Assembly (NCBI GenBank): GCA_947053595.1
Contig: CAMRSX010000009.1
Coordinates: 1-56,943, forward strand
Source of the DNA: an uncultured Clostridia bacterium
Lineage (GTDB): Bacteria > Bacillota > Clostridia > Christensenellales > UBA1242
Length of the DNA: 56,943 nt
Reading direction: 5' to 3'
Shown: positions 25,401 to 32,399 of the stretch, one piece after another
Layout of the letters: every line of letters starts with the position of its first letter
How positions within the stretch are numbered: the stretch's first letter is position 1
Translations under genes and position numbers: made by a program
Notes under the pieces: generated by a model
Database searches by the model: none
What the model was told of the DNA's origin: nothing
What the model saw: the letters and a program-made list of their open reading frames with translations, nothing else

Positions 25401-25544
25401 TTGTCGAAAATCATCGGATTGTATGATTGTTGTTTAAAATTTGAAGAATTACCAATTCTTAAGGTGAATGCCAAAGGAGGCGTTTTGTGCCGCGTGGAGC
25501 TGGTTGTTGAGATGTTTGAGCGCGCCCAAAAAGAAAATTTGTGA
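22428..25544 (+). CDS. mfd: Transcription-repair coupling factor Mfd
   Basis: A 1038-residue SF2 translocase that removes RNA polymerase stalled at lesions and recruits UvrA. Domains in order are a UvrB-like module (about 1-330, with VRGDVLDVF), the RNA-polymerase-interacting domain (DFVVHSFYGVGRCKDI, about 380-450), helicase lobe 1 with GDVGFGKTE (from 525) and DEEQ (626-629), and lobe 2. The TRG motif region (RELGSGFKIAMRDLEIRGAG) and the C-terminal UvrA-binding-inhibitory domain follow. ATG 22428 is just after the pth stop and is preferred to the overlapping TTG at 22422. uvrB lies at the window end. Confidence 0.96.
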   Translation: MENFLTFLKKNSLPNCKGLGGFFVGEKVLMVAAQKSFVYLASDFVSASKLKRGLVALGKKVEIISCGRENEDEFDVNLFPFARAISSFENGQLDGLIFLPSSLSAKFDLAFLKSSFSVCLAQSFDIQQLCTKLSSFGFERVDYVSVQGQFAVRGDVLDVFVKEHPTRIEFFDDEVEKITTFDFSTMKTLEKCQKIDVFPIFLKNGNNTVLDLSCENMFVDEPQKIENECHLLQQGSENNSKFLAKFEELDFSNCTIFSNTQPMQYENKTVGQKSYITDFLSLKSDIAMFLKGGVNVFLFGGEFSKILEEFLSTNSIAFQHFDGTLCPSAQVYVCKDYFPYSFSFLDKQIVGIGTDDMYKSRRVEFRGKRQSFSYLPKVGDFVVHSFYGVGRCKDIVRMKLSNFEKDYFVLEYKNGALLYLPSEQANLVSAYIGGEDPKLNALGSSEWTKLKQKVKEDLKEVAITLAKIYKERGQKKGFKFQRDEQLEKQFADAFAFELTPDQMQAVLDVDADMESTKIMDRLICGDVGFGKTEVAFHAIFKAVYNGKQVAFLCPTTILAEQHFRSTKQRMEKFGLRVEILNRFKSDKECKAICQRLQEGKIDILIGTHKILNENVKFKDLGLLVLDEEQRFGVKDKEKIKQVKTDVDVLTLSATPIPRTLHLSLSGIRDISVIATPPRDRLPIQTYVSSYSDQLLQDVCQRELSRNGKALILFNRVSEIFQFAGHVSSLLPNAKIGIAHGQMQERELSRVIDDLYDNKFNILISTTLIENGIDLPTLNTLFVVDCDLLGLSQLYQIRGRIGRSDKLAYAYLSYNGGKVLTEEAYKRLEAIKEFRELGSGFKIAMRDLEIRGAGNILGKQQHGQMQKVGYDMYVKLLEEVTKEVAGQTNRSEKEIKLELILDAYISEAYISSQEERILFYDKISKVSTRAEFDEVTTQLKEVGGDLPDEVKNLCKIAYLKNLATAFNVKKIKINNSECLIYFYKSEGILDKRLSKIIGLYDCCLKFEELPILKVNAKGGVLCRVELVVEMFERAQKENL

Positions 25545-25561
25545 TTTTGCCCTCTTTTTGC

Positions 25562-25590
25562 TTGAAAAATTTGAAGGGTTATGATATTAT
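25562..25590 (+). promoter_or_regulatory. Promoter of the lipoprotein gene
   Basis: TTGAAA (25562-25567), 17 nt, TATTAT (25585-25590). The predicted leader is about 33 nt and carries GGAG at 25619-25622 before the GTG start. Confidence 0.55.
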
Positions 25591-25629
25591 ATTAAAGTTA
25601 AAAATATTACTTACTTTTGGAGATGAAAG

Positions 25630-27450
25630 GTGAAAAAGAAATTCTTTGCGTTGGTTTTGTGTTTGATGATGTGCGTGTCAGTGTTTGCTGGCTGTTCTTT
25701 GATTGAACGCAATGACAGAAAATATTTTGAAGCCGTGGTTTGCACAATAAGCTATGTTGACGGCACAAAGGAAGAGATAACCAAAAGAGAGCTGATTATG
25801 GCTTACAACAGCTATGGATATAACTATGTTCAAAACTATGGTTACACCAAAGAGAAGGCTGTCAACACCACCTTGGACACCATTGTGGACAAGCGCCTCA
25901 CCATCAAAGCGGTGAATGAGCATTACAAAAAACTCAACGAAGGGCTTTTGGAAACTGATGTCAACTTTCAACCTGTCTTGAATGGCAGAGAAACCACCTA
26001 TGTTTGGGATAACACCTATGCTTCTGTCAGGGACAATCTGAAATCATATTTCAACGAAATTGCTGGCATCAAAGAAGGGGAGCAAAGCGAAACTGAGGCA
26101 GAAAAATCTGTTTACACCCCATATGCAAAGGCGGCATATTTGCAAGAGAAAGACGGAAAACTTGTCATCAAAAAAACAACAACTGCCACCACCATTCGCG
26201 ACACCTATGAACTTCGCGTGGAAAATGGCGCAGTTTATGATTTTGAAAATGACTATTTTAAAGAAGTTATGTATAACAAACTCATCAGCCTCACAGAGGG
26301 CAACAGCACCGGTGCAAAAACTTGGAAGAGTGCACTCAACAAATATTTGGCTGATGTGAAAGAAAACTATTCCTACAAAAAATTTGCCACCGACAAAGAA
26401 TGCTTTATGTTTGAACTTGACAGAGTTTACAACATTTTGAAAGACAACTATTTGGTGGAAAAATACACAGCAATTTACAACAGTGAAGCGCATCAAGATG
26501 CTGACACTGCAAATGTGGCAGTGAATGATGTTTTGAAATATTATTCCTCAAAAGTTAGGGCGGGTTACACCAACTATTGCATCAATGGCAATTCAAGCGC
26601 TTTCCAAAGCAGCATTTTAAGCGAGCCAGAAAAAGTGGATTACATCATGGAAGGCGACAACGCAACTGATTATTTTTACACTGGCTATGTGAAAATTGCC
26701 ATGACGCAGCAGCAATCCAATCAGCTTGCCAGCATCAAGGCAGACCTCAACAAAACCGACAAGCAAAAAGACAAAGAAATTGACGAGCTTTATGCCTCAC
26801 TTCAAGCAAAAGTGAGAGATGCAAAAACAGGCAAAGAAACAGAACAGCGCATTGGCGTGGAACAACTTTTGCAAAAAATTGAAACAGATTTGGATGCTTG
26901 CCTTCCATACACTGGCGATGCAGCCACAGACAAGCAACTTGGCTATGACAGAGCGGAAGCTTTCAGAAAATATCTTTATTTATACAACGATGACAACACC
27001 ATCAAGGGCGCAGAGCGCAACCTTGTGTTTGGTGTTTCCAGCACTGGCGAAGTGCTTTCAAAAAGCGATTATTCCGAAAAAACGGACATTTTGGATGCAA
27101 TCAAAGCGCTTTACAATGGTGGCAATGCCAAAGTGGGCGACATCACAAACTTGGTGAGGGCAGACGACGGGCTTTACATTTTCTTCTATGCCGGCAAAGT
27201 GGAAAATCCTTTTGTTGGAATTGACGAAAAGTTTGATGCTTCCACAAGACAAGACAACATCAAAACCCTTGCTTCCACAAGGCTTAACATTTTCTCAGAA
27301 AAAACCATCTTTGACAGCATTTATGAAACGCTGACAACTGACAACTTTTCAGTTTTCCAAAACATGGACATGAAAAACTTGAAAGAAAACTTGGTGGACA
27401 ATGACGGCGTGGTTGCAATCAAAAACAACATCAAGGATTTGTATAAATAA
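25630..27450 (+). CDS. SurA/PrsA-like lipoprotein without a clear PPIase domain
   Basis: A 606-residue lipoprotein starting at GTG, with the signal peptide and lipobox VFAGC (lipidated Cys22). The segment VDGTKEEITKRELIMAYNSYG with VNTTLDTIVDKRLTIKAV resembles the SurA_N/PrsA chaperone helix region. The position after mfd is where Clostridia often encode a PrsA-like foldase. The central and C-terminal parts are helical and charged; I see no parvulin active-site pattern. It probably helps fold or protect exported proteins outside the membrane, but this rests on context and a weak N-terminal likeness. A strong terminator follows. Confidence 0.6.
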   Translation: MKKKFFALVLCLMMCVSVFAGCSLIERNDRKYFEAVVCTISYVDGTKEEITKRELIMAYNSYGYNYVQNYGYTKEKAVNTTLDTIVDKRLTIKAVNEHYKKLNEGLLETDVNFQPVLNGRETTYVWDNTYASVRDNLKSYFNEIAGIKEGEQSETEAEKSVYTPYAKAAYLQEKDGKLVIKKTTTATTIRDTYELRVENGAVYDFENDYFKEVMYNKLISLTEGNSTGAKTWKSALNKYLADVKENYSYKKFATDKECFMFELDRVYNILKDNYLVEKYTAIYNSEAHQDADTANVAVNDVLKYYSSKVRAGYTNYCINGNSSAFQSSILSEPEKVDYIMEGDNATDYFYTGYVKIAMTQQQSNQLASIKADLNKTDKQKDKEIDELYASLQAKVRDAKTGKETEQRIGVEQLLQKIETDLDACLPYTGDAATDKQLGYDRAEAFRKYLYLYNDDNTIKGAERNLVFGVSSTGEVLSKSDYSEKTDILDAIKALYNGGNAKVGDITNLVRADDGLYIFFYAGKVENPFVGIDEKFDASTRQDNIKTLASTRLNIFSEKTIFDSIYETLTTDNFSVFQNMDMKNLKENLVDNDGVVAIKNNIKDLYK

Positions 27451-27511
27451 GCCTTAAAAAAAGTGAATAAAACTTGTGTTTTGACATAAAACATAAAGGT
27501 GAAACAAAAAT

Positions 27512-27548
27512 AACAACCCAGTTTGTTTGACACGGGTTGTTTTTTTTT
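27512..27548 (+). terminator. Terminator after the lipoprotein gene
   Basis: AACAACCC (27512-27519) pairs with GGGTTGTT (27534-27541), followed by a T-run. The T-run runs directly into the next promoter. Confidence 0.8.
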
Positions 27549-27556
27549 GTTAGAAT
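27548..27556 (+). promoter_or_regulatory. Extended -10 promoter of the flippase-domain gene
   Basis: TGTTAGAAT is an extended -10 (TGn plus TAGAAT), identical to the one before uvrB. The ATG at 27566 is 9 nt downstream; the ATG at 27560 would lie upstream of the expected transcript start. Confidence 0.6.
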
Positions 27557-27565
27557 GAAATGTAT

Positions 27566-28933
27566 ATGAGTGAAAAAAAGCAGCTTGCAAAGCCAGAAGA
27601 AAAAAAAGCGGAAGCGCTGGAGCCAAGTGGTGGCTCTTTATTTTCACGACTTATTTTTAAATATAAAGCCAGAAAAGCCAAAAAACTTGCGCAGATTGAA
27701 AGCATAAAACTGTCTGACGAAGAAAGCAAAAAGATTATTGAAAGAATTGAAGAGGCCAACAAAGAGGTTTCGCATTCAAACAGCAAGAAAAAGAAAATTC
27801 AAAACATATGCTTTTTTGTGTTTAACATTGTGCTTGTGGCGGGCATCTTGCTTTGGAACATCTTTTCCAACAACGAAGATTTTGAGCCGCTAAGCCTCAA
27901 AAACATGAATTTGCTTTATGTGTTTTTTGCGCTGCTTTTTCTTTTCTTCATTGTTTGCTTTGACGTGCTGACAGTGCATCGGATGATATATCGCAAAACG
28001 CTGCGCTCGAGGTGGTTTTTGGCATATAAGGCAACTGCCACACTGCGATATTATGATGCCGTCACGCCGCTGTCTGCGGGCGGGCAGGCGTTTATGGTGA
28101 CCTATCTCACCGGCAGGGACATTCCAGCCACAACCTCCCTTTCTGTGCCCATTGCAAAGCTGCTTTTTCAACAGATTGCATGGCTTATTATATCGTTTGT
28201 CTGTCTGATTATTTCGTTTGCAAAAGGCATGACAACCCTTGTTTCGGCTGCCAGCATCATTGGCTTTGTTTTGACTTTTTGCTTGGTGGTGATTATTCTG
28301 TTTATGTCCCTTTCAAAAAAATGGGGTAAGAAGGTGATTTCGTGGGGCTTGAAAGCGCTTGTGAAGATGAAAATCTTGAAGAACTATGACAAGCACTATG
28401 CCAAGGTGATGAGCTTTGTTGAAGACTATCAAAACATCATGAAAGAATACAGCAAGTCCAAAATGGATGTTGTGTATCAGGTGATTTTAAGCGGAGCAAG
28501 GTTTGTTTTGCTGTTTTCCATTCCTTATTTCATATATATGAGTTTTCCATATCAGGGCGGCAAAATTGGCTCTTTTGACGAGTTTTTTGTTTACACCGCA
28601 TTGATTGACCTTGCTTCCAGTTTCATCCCTCTGCCGGGAGGAACGGGTATGAATGAAATCACCTTTACATTTTTGTTTAAGGAATATCTTGGCGGCTCCA
28701 CCTTCTGGGCGCTGCTGCTGTGGAGATTTTGCTCTTATTATTTCTATTTGCTGCAAGGCATTGGCGTCATCACATACGACACCCTTATTGGCAACAAAAA
28801 ATATCGCTGGACAAAAAAGAAGTTTGACCTTCAAGAAGAAAGTCAGGTGTTTAGAAGGATGCAAATTGAAAACTTCCGCTTTGCAAGAGATAAGCGGCGC
28901 AAAAAGCAAAAAAAGATGGGATTGGATGCTTAA
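27566..28933 (+). CDS. MprF-type flippase domain (UPF0104) membrane protein
   Basis: A 455-residue protein. A charged cytoplasmic head (about 1-75) is followed by about eight membrane helices of the lysylphosphatidylglycerol synthase transmembrane family. Signature segments are VTPLSAGGQAFMVTYLTGR and FIPLPGGTGMNEITF. There is no C-terminal GNAT-type synthase domain, so it is the stand-alone form. Such proteins are thought to translocate lipids or lipid-linked sugars. The C-terminus is very basic (KRRKKQKKMG). Confidence 0.85.
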   Translation: MSEKKQLAKPEEKKAEALEPSGGSLFSRLIFKYKARKAKKLAQIESIKLSDEESKKIIERIEEANKEVSHSNSKKKKIQNICFFVFNIVLVAGILLWNIFSNNEDFEPLSLKNMNLLYVFFALLFLFFIVCFDVLTVHRMIYRKTLRSRWFLAYKATATLRYYDAVTPLSAGGQAFMVTYLTGRDIPATTSLSVPIAKLLFQQIAWLIISFVCLIISFAKGMTTLVSAASIIGFVLTFCLVVIILFMSLSKKWGKKVISWGLKALVKMKILKNYDKHYAKVMSFVEDYQNIMKEYSKSKMDVVYQVILSGARFVLLFSIPYFIYMSFPYQGGKIGSFDEFFVYTALIDLASSFIPLPGGTGMNEITFTFLFKEYLGGSTFWALLLWRFCSYYFYLLQGIGVITYDTLIGNKKYRWTKKKFDLQEESQVFRRMQIENFRFARDKRRKKQKKMGLDA

Positions 28934-28966
28934 AAAAGAGTTGATGAACAACTCTTTTTTTTGTTT
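28932..28966 (+). terminator. Terminator after the flippase-domain gene
   Basis: A 12-bp stem, AAAAAAGAGTTG (28932-28943) with CAACTCTTTTTT (28949-28960), has a 5-nt loop and continues in T residues. Confidence 0.85.
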
Positions 28967-29004
28967 TTTAAATATTTCTGCAACTTGTGACAAATAATAT
29001 TTGC

Positions 29005-29538
29005 ATGAAGAAAAAAGATATTGCATGGTTTTTTGCGGTGATTGTGCTGTCGGCACTTTTGGCAGTTTCCATAATTTTGGGCGTGACGGGATATTTCTCT
29101 TCGGTGACTTTTTTGAAGTCTGCAGCAGATTTGAAGGTGGGCGACACAGTGCAAATTTCTGTTTTGCCAAATCAGGCAAATGTGGCGTCATATTCTTTTG
29201 ACGGGGCATATTTCCCCAACGAGCTTATTCCGCAAGTGGTGCAAATTGATGCCAAAAACCTGAATGCAGATGTGTTTGTGCGGGTGAAGGCAAAGGTGTT
29301 TGGCGAGGACGGCGTGGAGTTTGGCTTTGTGACGCCAGAGCATTTTGAAAAGGCGGAAGATGGCTATTATTATTTTGATGACGTGCTGACAGGTGGCAGC
29401 AAAATCACCTTTTGCACCTATCTCATCACCCCAGAAGAAAACAAATTTGTCAGCAATGCAAAATATATCCTGTCATTCATTGTTGAAACGCTGGAAAGCA
29501 AATATGACATCAACATCTGGAAAGCTTCGCTGCAATAA
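29005..29538 (+). CDS. Exported protein with TasA/camelysin-like layout
   Basis: A 177-residue protein with an N-terminal membrane segment (about 7-31). A beta-rich domain follows that resembles TasA/CalY-type fibre subunits: NADVFVRVKAKVFG, then DGYYYFDDVLTGGSKIT, then a final strand YILSFIVETLES. The order VRV, DGYYY, L-GG-T and the final beta strand is the basis of the call; overall similarity is not tested. ATG 29005 is chosen because the signal sequence starts there (GTG 28987 is the alternative). No Shine-Dalgarno site is clear. No SipW-type peptidase is in the window. Confidence 0.5.
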   Translation: MKKKDIAWFFAVIVLSALLAVSIILGVTGYFSSVTFLKSAADLKVGDTVQISVLPNQANVASYSFDGAYFPNELIPQVVQIDAKNLNADVFVRVKAKVFGEDGVEFGFVTPEHFEKAEDGYYYFDDVLTGGSKITFCTYLITPEENKFVSNAKYILSFIVETLESKYDINIWKASLQ

Positions 29539-29555
29539 TGTTTTTTGCAATTTTG

Positions 29556-29585
29556 TTGGACTTTTTTTCTGTTTTGATTTATACT
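29556..29585 (+). promoter_or_regulatory. Promoter of the repeat-containing membrane protein gene
   Basis: TTGGAC (29556-29561), 18 nt, TATACT (29580-29585). A leader of about 15 nt with GGAAAG precedes ATG 29608. Confidence 0.55.
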
Positions 29586-29607
29586 GAAATCAGATTTGGA
29601 AAGTTTT

Positions 29608-30240
29608 ATGGAAGAAAAAAGACCATTTATGCCACCTCCACCACCTCCAGCCTTAAGAAAGCAGGTGACGGAAAATCAAAATTCCTCTTCGCCTCAAACA
29701 GCGGCGCAGGGTTTTTCTCGTCCACAAAACCCAGCTTCAGTGCAGCCGCTTTCCCATCCTTTGGATGAAAGTTCTGCCCTTTCAAATGCAGCCGCTTCAA
29801 AGGCTGAAAGTTCAAAGGTTGCCATTTCAAATGTTGGCAGATCAAGCTCCACTTTTGGCAGTTCAAGTTCCGCAAGCCAAAATTTTGCAAATTCAAATTT
29901 TGCAAGTCTCAATCCTGCAGCTTCAAGTTTGGCGGGCTCAAATTTTGCAAGTGACAGTTCTTCAACTGTCAGCAGCGTTTCCAGCCAAATTGACAACACA
30001 CTTGCTTTAAATCCGTCCAGCGCTGCTTTACAAGACGGCACTTCGTTTGCGTTGCCACGGGCTGATGGGGGCAGCGGAATGGTGACAAGCTTAGATGCTG
30101 GGGCTGATTTGAGTGAGCCAATGCAAAGGCAAAAGGTTAAGGCAAGAAAAAAGCCAACGCTTTGGGAAATTTTCAACTTTTTGGGATTTTTTGCTTCGGC
30201 AGGTTTGCTGGGGCTGTTCTTGTTTTTGCTTGTTAAATAG
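29608..30240 (+). CDS. Ser/Ala-rich repeat protein with C-terminal membrane anchor
   Basis: A 210-residue protein of unknown function. It starts with a proline run (FMPPPPPPALRKQ). From about 55 to 118 it has degenerate five-residue units such as SNFAS, QNFAN and SSLAG, encoded by a 15-bp tandem repeat. After a linker and a basic patch (QRQKVKARKKPT), a single C-terminal helix (about 183-209) makes it tail-anchored, with the repeats probably in the cytoplasm. The five-residue period with N-F or S-L centres recalls pentapeptide repeats but is far from consensus. Confidence 0.6.
   Translation: MEEKRPFMPPPPPPALRKQVTENQNSSSPQTAAQGFSRPQNPASVQPLSHPLDESSALSNAAASKAESSKVAISNVGRSSSTFGSSSSASQNFANSNFASLNPAASSLAGSNFASDSSSTVSSVSSQIDNTLALNPSSAALQDGTSFALPRADGGSGMVTSLDAGADLSEPMQRQKVKARKKPTLWEIFNFLGFFASAGLLGLFLFLLVK
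29775..29957. repeat. 15-bp degenerate tandem repeat
   Basis: About twelve units of 15 bp with the approximate consensus TTTGCAAGTTCAAAT; the last five units (from about 29883) are the most regular. The unit is a multiple of three, so the frame is kept in every reading frame on both strands. Confidence 0.75.
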
Positions 30241-30266
30241 GCAAAACAATCCGTCATTTGTTATAT

Positions 30267-30293
30267 AAAAAGCGCTTATTTGCGCTTTTTTTT
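30267..30293 (+). terminator. Terminator after the repeat protein gene
   Basis: AAAAAGCGC pairs with GCGCTTTTT over a 6-nt loop, followed by more T residues. Confidence 0.8.
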
Positions 30294-30329
30294 GATTGAA
30301 AAGCAACGGATTTGTCAATGATTGCATTT

Positions 30330-30785
30330 ATGAAAAGACTTATTGTGTTTGTTTTGCTTTTGTGCTGTGTGGCAACCACGCTGCTTGTGGGATATAAATC
30401 CAACCCGCTGTTTAATTTGGAAGGCGTGGAAAGGGTGTGCTTTGTTTCCAACAGAGCCTATGATGATTTGGAGTCTGTCAACTGCGGCGACCTTGTGTTT
30501 AACTTCTGCACCATGGAAACGGCAAAGCAAAACCTGAAGCGCTATACCGATGGGGCAAAGGCCTTGCAGTTTTATTTTGAGGATGTAAGCAAAGAAGTTC
30601 TTCTCAAAAAACTTATGGCAACGGTCATTTGTGAAAGTGAAGTTGAAGGTGTGACGGTGATTGTTGCTTACACGCCATATTATCAAGATTGCATTTTTGT
30701 GGACAACAAAAAAGCCAACTTGCAACTGGCAGAAAAAGATGGGCAGCTTGTGGCAGGGTTTCCTGCAATTTTAACTGGTTTTTGA
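30330..30785 (+). CDS. Exported small protein, possibly YwmB-like
   Basis: A 151-residue protein with a signal peptide or anchor (MKRLIVFVLLLCCVATTLLVG). The C-terminal part (VTVIVAYTPYYQDCIFVDNKKANLQLAEKDG, then LVAGFPAIL) recalls the end of YwmB-type sporulation proteins, which lie upstream of spoIID/spoIIQ in Bacillus. The position just before a spoIIQ-like gene supports this, but the match is by eye only and the protein is shorter than YwmB. AATGAT lies 7 nt before ATG 30330; ATG 30318 is an alternative start. Confidence 0.5.
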   Translation: MKRLIVFVLLLCCVATTLLVGYKSNPLFNLEGVERVCFVSNRAYDDLESVNCGDLVFNFCTMETAKQNLKRYTDGAKALQFYFEDVSKEVLLKKLMATVICESEVEGVTVIVAYTPYYQDCIFVDNKKANLQLAEKDGQLVAGFPAILTGF

Positions 30786-30834
30786 TGGAAAATATGAAAA
30801 AGCGGCGCTTTTGCAAAAAAAAATTTGAAAAACA

Positions 30835-30865
30835 TGTTTAAAACGCCGAATTTCCGTCAATTATC
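30835..30865 (+). promoter_or_regulatory. Candidate forespore (sigma-F-like) promoter of spoIIQ-like gene
   Basis: TGTTTA (30835-30840), 15 nt, GTCAATTATC (30856-30865) partly fits the sigma-F/G pattern. Spacing is right, but the -10 match is weak. GGAGG (30873-30877) follows 7 nt before the ATG. Confidence 0.3.
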
Positions 30866-30883
30866 ATGCCGTGGAGGTTTGAT

Positions 30884-31456
30884 ATGGAAATCAAAAAAGA
30901 AAGCAAATTCAAGAAAAATTTCAAGAGGTTTGGCTCGCTGGGGTTGGCGGCAGTGTTTGCAGTTGCCATTGCACTGACAATCACTTTTGCAATCCCAAGA
31001 AACCCAAGTGACCCAAACGAGCCTGCAGGAACAACTCCAATTTCGTTTGACCTGCCAATGAACGGAGCTGTTGTTGTGAAGGATTATGCCGAAGACAGAT
31101 TGCAGTTTAATGAAAGCTTGCAAAGATGGGAAATCCATTTGTCTGTGGACCTTTCTTCTGAAAACAACAATGTGTTCTCTGTGGCTGATGGCGTTGTCAC
31201 CTCAGTGGACTCCAACTCTCTTGAAGGTTGTGTTGTTGAAATTCAACACAAAGATGGATTTGTCAGTGTCTATTCCTCACTTTCTGACGAGCTGAAAATC
31301 AAAGAAGGCGATTCAGTTAAGAAGGGACAGGAAATTGGCCAAGCTTCTGACAGCGCAGCCAACGAATCCAAAGACGGCGGACACTTGCATTTCACGTTGT
31401 TTAAAGACGGCGTTGAAGTGGACCCAAACAACTATCTTGATTTGCAAAACAAATGA
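30884..31456 (+). CDS. spoIIQ: SpoIIQ-like M23 metallopeptidase-domain protein
   Basis: A 190-residue protein with a short cytoplasmic head, one membrane helix (about 18-37) and a LytM/M23 domain. Both zinc motifs are present: HLSVD (His85, Asp89) and HLH (His167, His169). In engulfing spore formers SpoIIQ sits in the forespore membrane and binds SpoIIIAH across the intermembrane space. B. subtilis SpoIIQ has lost zinc ligands while clostridial ones keep them, as here. The start at 30884 has GGAGG 6 nt upstream and is preferred to the in-frame ATG at 30866, which precedes that site. spoIIID follows two genes later. Confidence 0.8.
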   Translation: MEIKKESKFKKNFKRFGSLGLAAVFAVAIALTITFAIPRNPSDPNEPAGTTPISFDLPMNGAVVVKDYAEDRLQFNESLQRWEIHLSVDLSSENNNVFSVADGVVTSVDSNSLEGCVVEIQHKDGFVSVYSSLSDELKIKEGDSVKKGQEIGQASDSAANESKDGGHLHFTLFKDGVEVDPNNYLDLQNK

Positions 31457-31480
31457 TTGGCAAAAAACTGTCAAACAAAG

Positions 31481-31509
31481 CGTAAGCACAAAAGCTTGCG
31501 TTTTTTGTT
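31481..31509 (+). terminator. Terminator after spoIIQ-like gene
   Basis: CGTAAGC (31481-31487) pairs with GCTTGCG (31494-31500, one G-U) and runs into a T-run. Confidence 0.7.
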
Positions 31510-31524
31510 TTTGCTGCAATTTAG

Positions 31525-31553
31525 TTGCCTTTTTGCGCGGGATTTGATAATAT
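31525..31553 (+). promoter_or_regulatory. acpP promoter
   Basis: TTGCCT (31525-31530), 17 nt, TAATAT (31548-31553). GGAGG at 31562-31566 lies 6 nt before the ATG at 31573. Confidence 0.6.
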
Positions 31554-31572
31554 ATCAATATGGAGGTTTCAG

Positions 31573-31803
31573 ATGATTTTAGAGAAAGTTAAAAAGTTGG
31601 TGGCAGAGCAACTTGGAATCTCTGAAGAGGAAGTTAAGCCAGAGTCAAACATCATTGAAGACTTGGGCGCAGACTCTTTGGATGTGATTGAAATGCTTAT
31701 GACATTGGAAGAAGAATATGGCATCACAATTCCAGATGACCAAATTAATCAGGTTAAAACCATCTCTCAAATTGTAAGCTTGATTGAAAGCTTGAAAGAC
31801 TGA
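31573..31803 (+). CDS. acpP: Acyl carrier protein
   Basis: A 76-residue acidic protein with the phosphopantetheine site GADSLDVIEM (Ser35), the full helical core and a standard length. It carries growing acyl chains in fatty acid synthesis on a 4'-phosphopantetheine arm. GGAGG lies 6 nt before ATG 31573. It stands alone between spoIIQ-like and spoIIID with its own promoter and terminator, away from other fab genes. Confidence 0.95.
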   Translation: MILEKVKKLVAEQLGISEEEVKPESNIIEDLGADSLDVIEMLMTLEEEYGITIPDDQINQVKTISQIVSLIESLKD

Positions 31804-31825
31804 TGTTAGCAAAAAGCTGAATTTG

Positions 31826-31868
31826 AAAAACTTGTGAAAGCAAAAATTTCACAAGTTTTTCTTTTTTT
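31826..31868 (+). terminator. Terminator after acpP
   Basis: A 14-bp perfect stem (31826-31839 with 31847-31860) and 7-nt loop are followed by a T-rich run. Confidence 0.85.
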
Positions 31869-31926
31869 TGTGCAAAAAAGCTGAGGGCAAAACAGTTTTG
31901 CAAATTTTTTGAAACGACAATTTTTG

Positions 31927-31955
31927 TCATATTGTGACAAAATCTTTCATACATT
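31927..31955 (+). promoter_or_regulatory. Sigma-E promoter of spoIIID
   Basis: TCATATT (31927-31933), exactly 14 nt, CATACATT (31948-31955). Both boxes and the spacing match the mother-cell sigma-E consensus. The start of spoIIID is 34 nt downstream. Confidence 0.8.
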
Positions 31956-31959
31956 TTCT

Positions 31960-31969
31960 TAAGACAAGT
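31960..31969 (+). promoter_or_regulatory. SpoIIID binding-site match in its own promoter
   Basis: TAAGACAAGT fits the published SpoIIID consensus WWRRACARNY at every position and lies over the expected transcription start, which suggests autoregulation. Confidence 0.5.
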
Positions 31970-31989
31970 TTGGTCTAAAGGGAGAAAAA

Positions 31990-32253
31990 ATGAAAGCGTA
32001 TATCAAAGAAAGAACTCTTCAAGTGGCACAGCATATTGCTGCCACCAAGGACACAATCAGAGAAACAGCCAAGGTTTTCAACCTAAGCAAAAGCACCGTT
32101 CACAACGACCTCTCCAAAAGATTGCAGCGCGTTGACGCAAAGATGTATGAAAAGGTGAAGGAAGTTTTGGATGTCAATTTTGCCGAAAAGCACTTAAGAG
32201 GCGGAGAGTCAACCAAGCAAAAGTTTCAAAAAGCATCCGAAAAAACGCTGTAA
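31990..32253 (+). CDS. spoIIID: Sporulation transcriptional regulator SpoIIID
   Basis: An 87-residue DNA-binding protein that turns mother-cell genes on or off between the sigma-E and sigma-K stages. It has the conserved N-terminus YIKERTLQVAQHIAATKDTIR and the helix-turn-helix TIRETAKVFNLSKSTVHNDL (about 22-41). A basic C-terminal helix includes RGGESTKQKF. Length matches the family. AAGGGAG is 5 nt before the ATG. This is the best single marker that the organism makes endospores. Confidence 0.95.
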   Translation: MKAYIKERTLQVAQHIAATKDTIRETAKVFNLSKSTVHNDLSKRLQRVDAKMYEKVKEVLDVNFAEKHLRGGESTKQKFQKASEKTL

Positions 32254-32360
32254 AAAAACAAGAAAAATTGTGTGAAAAATTGAGTGATAATTGTGAAAAA
32301 CTCAAGTGAAAAAGCGTGATGTAAAACAAAAAAAATAAATAAAAATAAATTAAATTAAAT

Positions 32361-32399
32361 AAAAAATGCGAAAAAAACTTTATTTTTTTGCATTTTTTT
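32361..32399 (+). terminator. Terminator after spoIIID
   Basis: An A-rich left arm with ATGC pairs with a T-rich right arm with GCAT, with one bulged base, and continues in T residues. Confidence 0.6.

Noticed and set aside
29694..30257. 187-residue antisense ORF as the true gene of the repeat locus
   Set aside because: The sense gene has a promoter, a ribosome-binding-like site, a C-terminal membrane anchor and a terminator in the right direction. The antisense frame is kept as a finding only.
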